Positions 60,976 to 64,000 of a stretch of DNA of 64,000 nucleotides are shown in pieces (the stretch's first letter is position 1; each line of letters starts with the position of its first letter). The DNA lies in the NCBI GenBank assembly GCA_902800715.1, contig CADCFN010000008.1, forward strand, positions 88,948 through 152,947, read 5' to 3'. This DNA is from an uncultured Bacteroidales bacterium (GTDB lineage Bacteria; Bacteroidota; Bacteroidia; Bacteroidales; Muribaculaceae). The notes below the pieces were generated by a model that searched no databases, had not been told where the DNA came from, and saw nothing but the letters and a program-made list of their open reading frames with translations. The translations under genes and the position numbers were made by a program.

Positions 60976-61515
60976 ATGAACAAAATGTATTTTAAAGTAT
61001 TGTCTGTCGGCGTAATCCTGTTTGCGCTTTGGTCCTGTTCCGGTAACAATGATGCCAATCAGCAGCAAGTCGCTGTTCCCACTGTTCAAGAGCAACCCGT
61101 TCAGGCCGCTCCTGCCGATTCAACCATGGCACAGCCCCAGGCGGCAGCCCCCGCTACTACGGCACAAGCGTTGCCCGAAGCCATCACCACTTTCCTGAAA
61201 CAGCATTTCCCCAATGCCACGGTTTCAGGCGTTGAGCCCGATAACGAGCATGGTGGACTCGAATATGATGTATATCTCAACGACGGTACCCAAGTCGATT
61301 TTGACGCCAACAACCAATGGGAAAAGGTGGAATCGATGAAAGGCGTTCCCGCTGCCCTCGTTCCCAAGGCTATCGCCACCTATGTGAAAGGCAACTATCA
61401 GAACCTTGCCATCACTAAAATCAACAAGGAGTACGGTGGCTATGAGATAGAGCTCGCCAACGGCATGGACCTGAAGTTTGACGGTTCGGGACGCTTCATG
61501 GGCATGGACGACTAA
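60976..61515 (+). CDS. PepSY-like (DUF2874) lipoprotein with Gln/Pro-rich linker
   Basis: The 179-residue lipoprotein has lipobox LWSC (Cys 21), a linker rich in Gln, Ala and Pro (residues about 28-65), and two PepSY-like repeats (LPEAITTFLKQHFPNATVSGVEPDNEHGGLEYDVYLNDGTQVDFDANNQWEKV; LVPKAIATYVKGNYQNLAITKINKEYGGYEIELANGMDLKFDGSGRFMGMDD). It is the paralogue of the 59798 lipoprotein; the linker would let it reach further from the membrane. Confidence 0.88.
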   Translation: MNKMYFKVLSVGVILFALWSCSGNNDANQQQVAVPTVQEQPVQAAPADSTMAQPQAAAPATTAQALPEAITTFLKQHFPNATVSGVEPDNEHGGLEYDVYLNDGTQVDFDANNQWEKVESMKGVPAALVPKAIATYVKGNYQNLAITKINKEYGGYEIELANGMDLKFDGSGRFMGMDD

Positions 61516-61589
61516 TCGTTCGCTGGAGGCGCACGCACTCGTTGGCCTCACGACAAGGCGCCTGTTAAAGGCGACTTGAACAACATGAC

Positions 61590-61625
61590 AACAAGGACAA
61601 GTTTTTAGGCTTGTCCTTGTTTGCT
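61590..61625 (+). terminator. Terminator after the PepSY-like lipoprotein
   Basis: AACAAGGACAAG (61590-61601) pairs with CTTGTCCTTGTT (61610-61621) around TTTTTAGG. Confidence 0.75.
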
Positions 61626-61866
61626 GCTATATCAAGTGGAAAGTGCGTCGTAGACGAACTTCTACATCCACCGAAAGCCTGTCAATCACAAAGTTCCTCT
61701 TCGAGGCACTTGCAATGTTCTGCTCTTGGACCAAGCTGCGAACCTCTACGAGGTTCTGGCATGGTCTTTATGATTGAAATCGGTTCTTCGAACCGCTAAC
61801 ATCTACGATGTTTCCCTAGGCATCAATCATTTTTTGAGGATGAGGTAAAGTTTTTCGGTGAAAAAT

Positions 61867-61898
61867 TTGGCTGTTTGGTTGAGGCATGACTATCTTTG
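61867..61898 (+). promoter_or_regulatory. Promoter of the 62031 gene
   Basis: TTG (61867-61869), a 21-bp spacer and TATCTTTG (61891-61898) match the consensus. The leader to the ATG at 62031 is about 125 nt. Confidence 0.65.
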
Positions 61899-61924
61899 CG
61901 GCCACAATTCAAGACAACAATTAC

Positions 61925-62005
61925 ATGAAACGGCTGTGTGAACAGCCCAACATGGGATTGTTGTGTTTTTTTATATGCAACAGTTCCAATGAGTTAACAA
62001 ACTGA
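61925..62005 (+). CDS. Possible 26-residue leader peptide
   Basis: An ATG 27 bp after the -7 box opens a 26-codon ORF (MKRLCEQPNMGLLCFFICNSS...) ending 25 bp before the next gene. It spans GGCTGT-gtga-ACAGCC, CAACA-tggga-TTGTTG and a T7 tract, so it may belong to a transcription attenuator. It could equally be chance. Confidence 0.3.
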   Translation: MKRLCEQPNMGLLCFFICNSSNELTN

Positions 62006-62030
62006 CGTTCTTTAACTTATTGAGATTGTT

Positions 62031-62483
62031 ATGGCAAGACAAAAGCATTTTGTCAAGGTGTGCAGCTGCACACCCCGTGGAGACCTCAGCATCAAGAGTC
62101 TCCAAGTGTTGAACCAGATTGTCCGTGACGAGGAAGCGTCCATTTCCCGGGTGAAGAATGCGCGCAGGATGGCGCAGAGGGCGCTGGCGCTGGGCGACAT
62201 CTGCATGGCGGCAGGCTGTCCCATCAAGGCCATCAGGATTTGGCGAAAGGCGGCCCAAAGACTGTTGGCGATGGATTACTACTGGGTCGATGTCCCGCTC
62301 TACTTTGAAGCCTACACCAGCTTTGACCACCTCGTCTCAGAAAAGGACGGCATCACCCTGGGCCGACGCATCGACAAAGCTTGGCACCTGCTGGGCCATC
62401 GCGAAATGGCAACCTGGGCCCGCCACATGCGCATCGCCTACAGCGAAATGTGGCTCGACAGGTACTACGAAGCCCTCCCGTGA
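62031..62483 (+). CDS. Small helical protein of unknown function
   Basis: The 150-residue protein is basic and mostly helical, without a signal peptide. Residues 40-85 (KNARRMAQRALALGDICMAAGCPIKAIRIWRKAAQRLL) look like one TPR-type repeat, and the rest (RIDKAWHLLGHREMATWARHMRIAYSEMW) a second helical pair. I do not recognise a family. It has a good promoter and a 130-nt leader with a possible attenuator. Downstream it meets dispersed repeats and the palindromic relic at 62547. Confidence 0.55.
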   Translation: MARQKHFVKVCSCTPRGDLSIKSLQVLNQIVRDEEASISRVKNARRMAQRALALGDICMAAGCPIKAIRIWRKAAQRLLAMDYYWVDVPLYFEAYTSFDHLVSEKDGITLGRRIDKAWHLLGHREMATWARHMRIAYSEMWLDRYYEALP

Positions 62484-62546
62484 TTATGCTCGCTGCGCTC
62501 GCAGTCACGTGGTCAGTTAATAGTTGACAATTAATAGTTAATAGTT

Positions 62547-62621
62547 GGCATCCGCGCGCATGAACTGCACCCCAAAAGTTAGACACAAAACTTTTGGAGT
62601 GCAGTTCAGAGCGCGGATGCC
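62547..62621. mobile_element. Nested palindrome with IS-like ends
   Basis: TGAACTGCACCCCAAAAGTT (62561-62580) and the near-exact reverse complement (62589-62608) lie 8 bp apart, starting TG and ending CA like IS3-family (IS150-group) termini. Outside them GGCATCCGCGC (62547-62557) and GCGCGGATGCC (62611-62621) form a second perfect 11-bp inverted repeat. No transposase is present. It is probably a relic of two abutted IS ends inserted into another palindrome. Confidence 0.6.
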
Positions 62622-62715
62622 TCTCTAAACTCTAAACTTTAAACTCTAAACTGCGAGCGCAGCGAGCATTAAAACTTGGCGTGGGGTAGTGCGGACAGAA
62701 CGAACAGAACGGATG

Positions 62716-62752
62716 AAAACAAGCGCCGGGGCGGTTTGTGCCTCGGCGCTTG
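62716..62752 (-). terminator. Terminator of pnp
   Basis: On the minus strand CAAGCGCCG pairs with CGGCGCTTG and is followed by TTTTC. Confidence 0.85.
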
Positions 62753-62781
62753 CTATATTGACAGATGTGTTGTCGTGGGGA

Positions 62782-64000
62782 TTACTCGTCGTCGCGACGG
62801 TCGTCACGGCGGGGACGGCGCGGGCCGTTGGGACGGGGACCATTGGGACGAGGACCGTTGGGACGAGGACCGTTGGGACGGGGACCATTGGGACGGGGGC
62901 CATTGGGACGAGGACCGTTGGGACGGGGACCGCGGTTGCCGCCACCCTGGCGACGCTCGTCATAACCCTCGGGCTTGTCCTGCAGGGCACGCATCGACAG
63001 GCGGAACTTGCCGGTCTTCTTGTCAATCTCGATGAGCTTGACGGTGACCTCGTCGCCCTCGTGCAGGCCGCTGGCCTCCATGTTCTCAAGGCGATCCCAG
63101 CTGATTTCGCTGATGTGCAGCAGACCGTCACGGCCAGCCATGAACTCGACGAAGGCGCCGAACTCAAGGATGCTGACCACCTTGCCGGTGTAAACCTGTC
63201 CCTCCTCGGGAACGGCGGTGATGGCCTTGATGCGAGCCACAGCAGCCTCGATGCTCTCCTTGTTGGCAGCAGCAATCTCGACGATTCCCTTGCCGTCAAC
63301 CTCCTCGATGCTGATGGTGGTACCAGTCTCTTCCTGCAGACCCTGGATAACCTCGCCACCCTTGCCAATAACGGCACCGATGAATTCCTTGTCGATAACC
63401 ATGGTAACGATGCGGGGCACATGGGGCTTGTAGTCCTCGCGGGGAGCGGGGATGGCCTCGTTGATGAGGTTCAGGATGTGGAGACGACCTTCCTTGGCCT
63501 GGTGCAATGCCTGCTCGAGAATCTCATAGGGCAGACCGTCGCACTTGATATCCATCTGGGTGGCGGTGATACCGTCAACGGTACCCGTTACCTTGAAGTC
63601 CATGTCACCCAGGTGGTCCTCATCGCCCAGGATGTCGCTCAGCACGGCGTGCTTCACGTTACCCTCGTCGGTAATCAGACCCATAGCGATACCGGCAACG
63701 GGCTTCTTGAGCTTGATACCGGCGTCGAGCAGTGCCATGCAACCGGCGCAAACGGTAGCCATCGATGATGAACCGTTGCTGCTCAGGATGTCGCTCACGA
63801 TGCGGATGCAATAGGGGTTGTCCTCGGGAATCATGCGCTTGAGGGCGCGGTGTGCCAGGTTGCCGTGGCCAATCTCGCGGCGGCTCACGCCACGGGGGGC
63901 ACGGGCCTCACCGGTCGAGAAGGCGGGGAAGTTGTAGTGCAACAGGAAGCGCTCGTTCTCGTGACGCAGCACGTCGTCGATGAGCTTCTCGTCGTCCTTG
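62782..64000 (-). CDS. pnp: Polyribonucleotide nucleotidyltransferase (PNPase), C-terminal part
   Basis: The reading frame is open to the window edge ([20 protein letters not shown] at the edge), so this is the C-terminal 405 residues of PNPase, which degrades RNA phosphorolytically. The second RNase PH domain has [58 protein letters not shown] and [18 protein letters not shown]. The KH domain has [23 protein letters not shown], and the S1 domain has [28 protein letters not shown]. The tail is an unusual Arg/Pro/Gly-rich repeat, about seven RPNGP units encoded by 15-bp DNA repeats, ending in RRDDRRDDE; it may bind RNA. Confidence 0.97.
   Translation of the reverse strand, partial: KDDEKLIDDVLRHENERFLLHYNFPAFSTGEARAPRGVSRREIGHGNLAHRALKRMIPEDNPYCIRIVSDILSSNGSSSMATVCAGCMALLDAGIKLKKPVAGIAMGLITDEGNVKHAVLSDILGDEDHLGDMDFKVTGTVDGITATQMDIKCDGLPYEILEQALHQAKEGRLHILNLINEAIPAPREDYKPHVPRIVTMVIDKEFIGAVIGKGGEVIQGLQEETGTTISIEEVDGKGIVEIAAANKESIEAAVARIKAITAVPEEGQVYTGKVVSILEFGAFVEFMAGRDGLLHISEISWDRLENMEASGLHEGDEVTVKLIEIDKKTGKFRLSMRALQDKPEGYDERRQGGGNRGPRPNGPRPNGPRPNGPRPNGPRPNGPRPNGPRPNGPRRPRRDDRRDDE
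62825..62929. repeat. 15-bp tandem repeat in the pnp 3' end
   Basis: Seven 15-bp units of the CCGTTGGGACGAGGA type (with CCATT and GGGGA variants) encode RPNGP repeats. Copy number may vary by slippage. Confidence 0.85.

Larger units (their letters stand above)
61516..61924. other. Gene-free region with short palindromes
   Basis: After the terminator (61590-61621) no gene is found until the next promoter. The stretch 61640-61810 contains several small palindromes, including GAACCTC-tac-GAGGTTC (61740-61756) and CGGTTC-ttc-GAACCG (61781-61795), and repeated CTACGA/TCGTAG words. It could be a decayed repeat element. The 61611-61799 ORF is not credible. Confidence 0.45.
62484..62781. other. Repeat-rich region before pnp
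   Basis: It contains an inverted copy of the GCGAGCGCAGCGAGCAT repeat (62486-62503), AGTTAATAGTTGACAATTAA strings, the nested palindrome 62547-62621, CTCTAAACT tandem strings with a direct copy of the repeat (ending 62669) and the pnp terminator. Confidence 0.6.

Noticed and set aside
61611-61799. 62-residue ORF after the PepSY-like genes
   Set aside because: Made of short palindromes, with no promoter and no recognisable pattern.
62689-63768. 359-residue plus-strand ORF opposite pnp
   Set aside because: It is antisense to clear PNPase domains and built of low-complexity Gly/Thr/Val runs; a shadow of GC-rich codons.

Overview
The window is a chromosomal segment of a Bacteroidales bacterium, probably a gut member of the Muribaculaceae or Prevotellaceae; genus and species cannot be settled from the sequence. 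The evidence is the TAnnTTTG -7 promoter boxes with TTG near -33 in front of many genes, a SusC/SusD polysaccharide locus, a PorQ-type type IX secretion protein, DUF1735-LamG and DUF3667 proteins, C10 proteases and dockerin-tailed secreted proteins. Most genes are GC-rich. Two blocks, about 38.2-44.0 kb and 50.3-53.6 kb, are clearly AT-rich and look acquired.

Layout. 1-3543 (-): N-terminal 1181 residues of a secreted multi-domain starch-binding protein, cut by the window edge. 4.0-9.0 kb: polyprenol-phosphate mannosyltransferase, P-type calcium ATPase, secreted protein with a sorting-type tail. 9.1-16.1 kb: SusC, SusD, GH18 endoglycosidase and DUF1735-LamG lipoprotein, resembling high-mannose N-glycan loci. 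16.3-22.7 kb: ManA, MltG, DUF2007, a membrane protein, PorQ, a regulatory-domain protein and an uncalled 44-residue membrane protein. 22.9-27.8 kb: three secreted proteins, two with dockerin-like tails. 27.9-30.4 kb (-): AAA ATPase, tRNA-Ser(GCU), membrane protein. 30.6-38.0 kb: zincin-like protein, DacB, acidic protein, RsmI, coiled-coil lipoprotein, glycerate kinase, YidE/AspT-type transporter.

38.0-47.9 kb is a rearranged defence hotspot. An Mrr-type nuclease and then a type II restriction-modification system (C protein, nuclease, cytosine methyltransferase) occupy two slots. Each slot is bounded on the left by the transporter 3' end and on the right by the tail of a small phage-structural cassette (portal, scaffold-like protein, major-capsid-like protein with a lipobox, M15 peptidase). 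The second transporter end is an 85-bp fragment and the first cassette tail is a broken 715-bp fragment, joined to each other at a 3-bp microhomology. I infer one illegitimate crossover between two alleles with different defence cargo.

48.2-50.3 kb: MscS channel and TPR protein. 50.4-53.6 kb: a SatD-like protein with class III nucleotidyl-cyclase features fused to TPRs, behind a five-hairpin leader, followed by a DUF3307 membrane protein; a candidate nucleotide-signalling or defence pair. 53.8-58.0 kb: dockerin protein, RlmD, acyltransferase. 58.1-61.5 kb: DUF3667 protein and four related PepSY-like periplasmic proteins in two divergent pairs. 62.0-64.0 kb: small unknown protein, a nested palindromic mobile-element relic, and the C-terminal part of PNPase, cut by the window edge.
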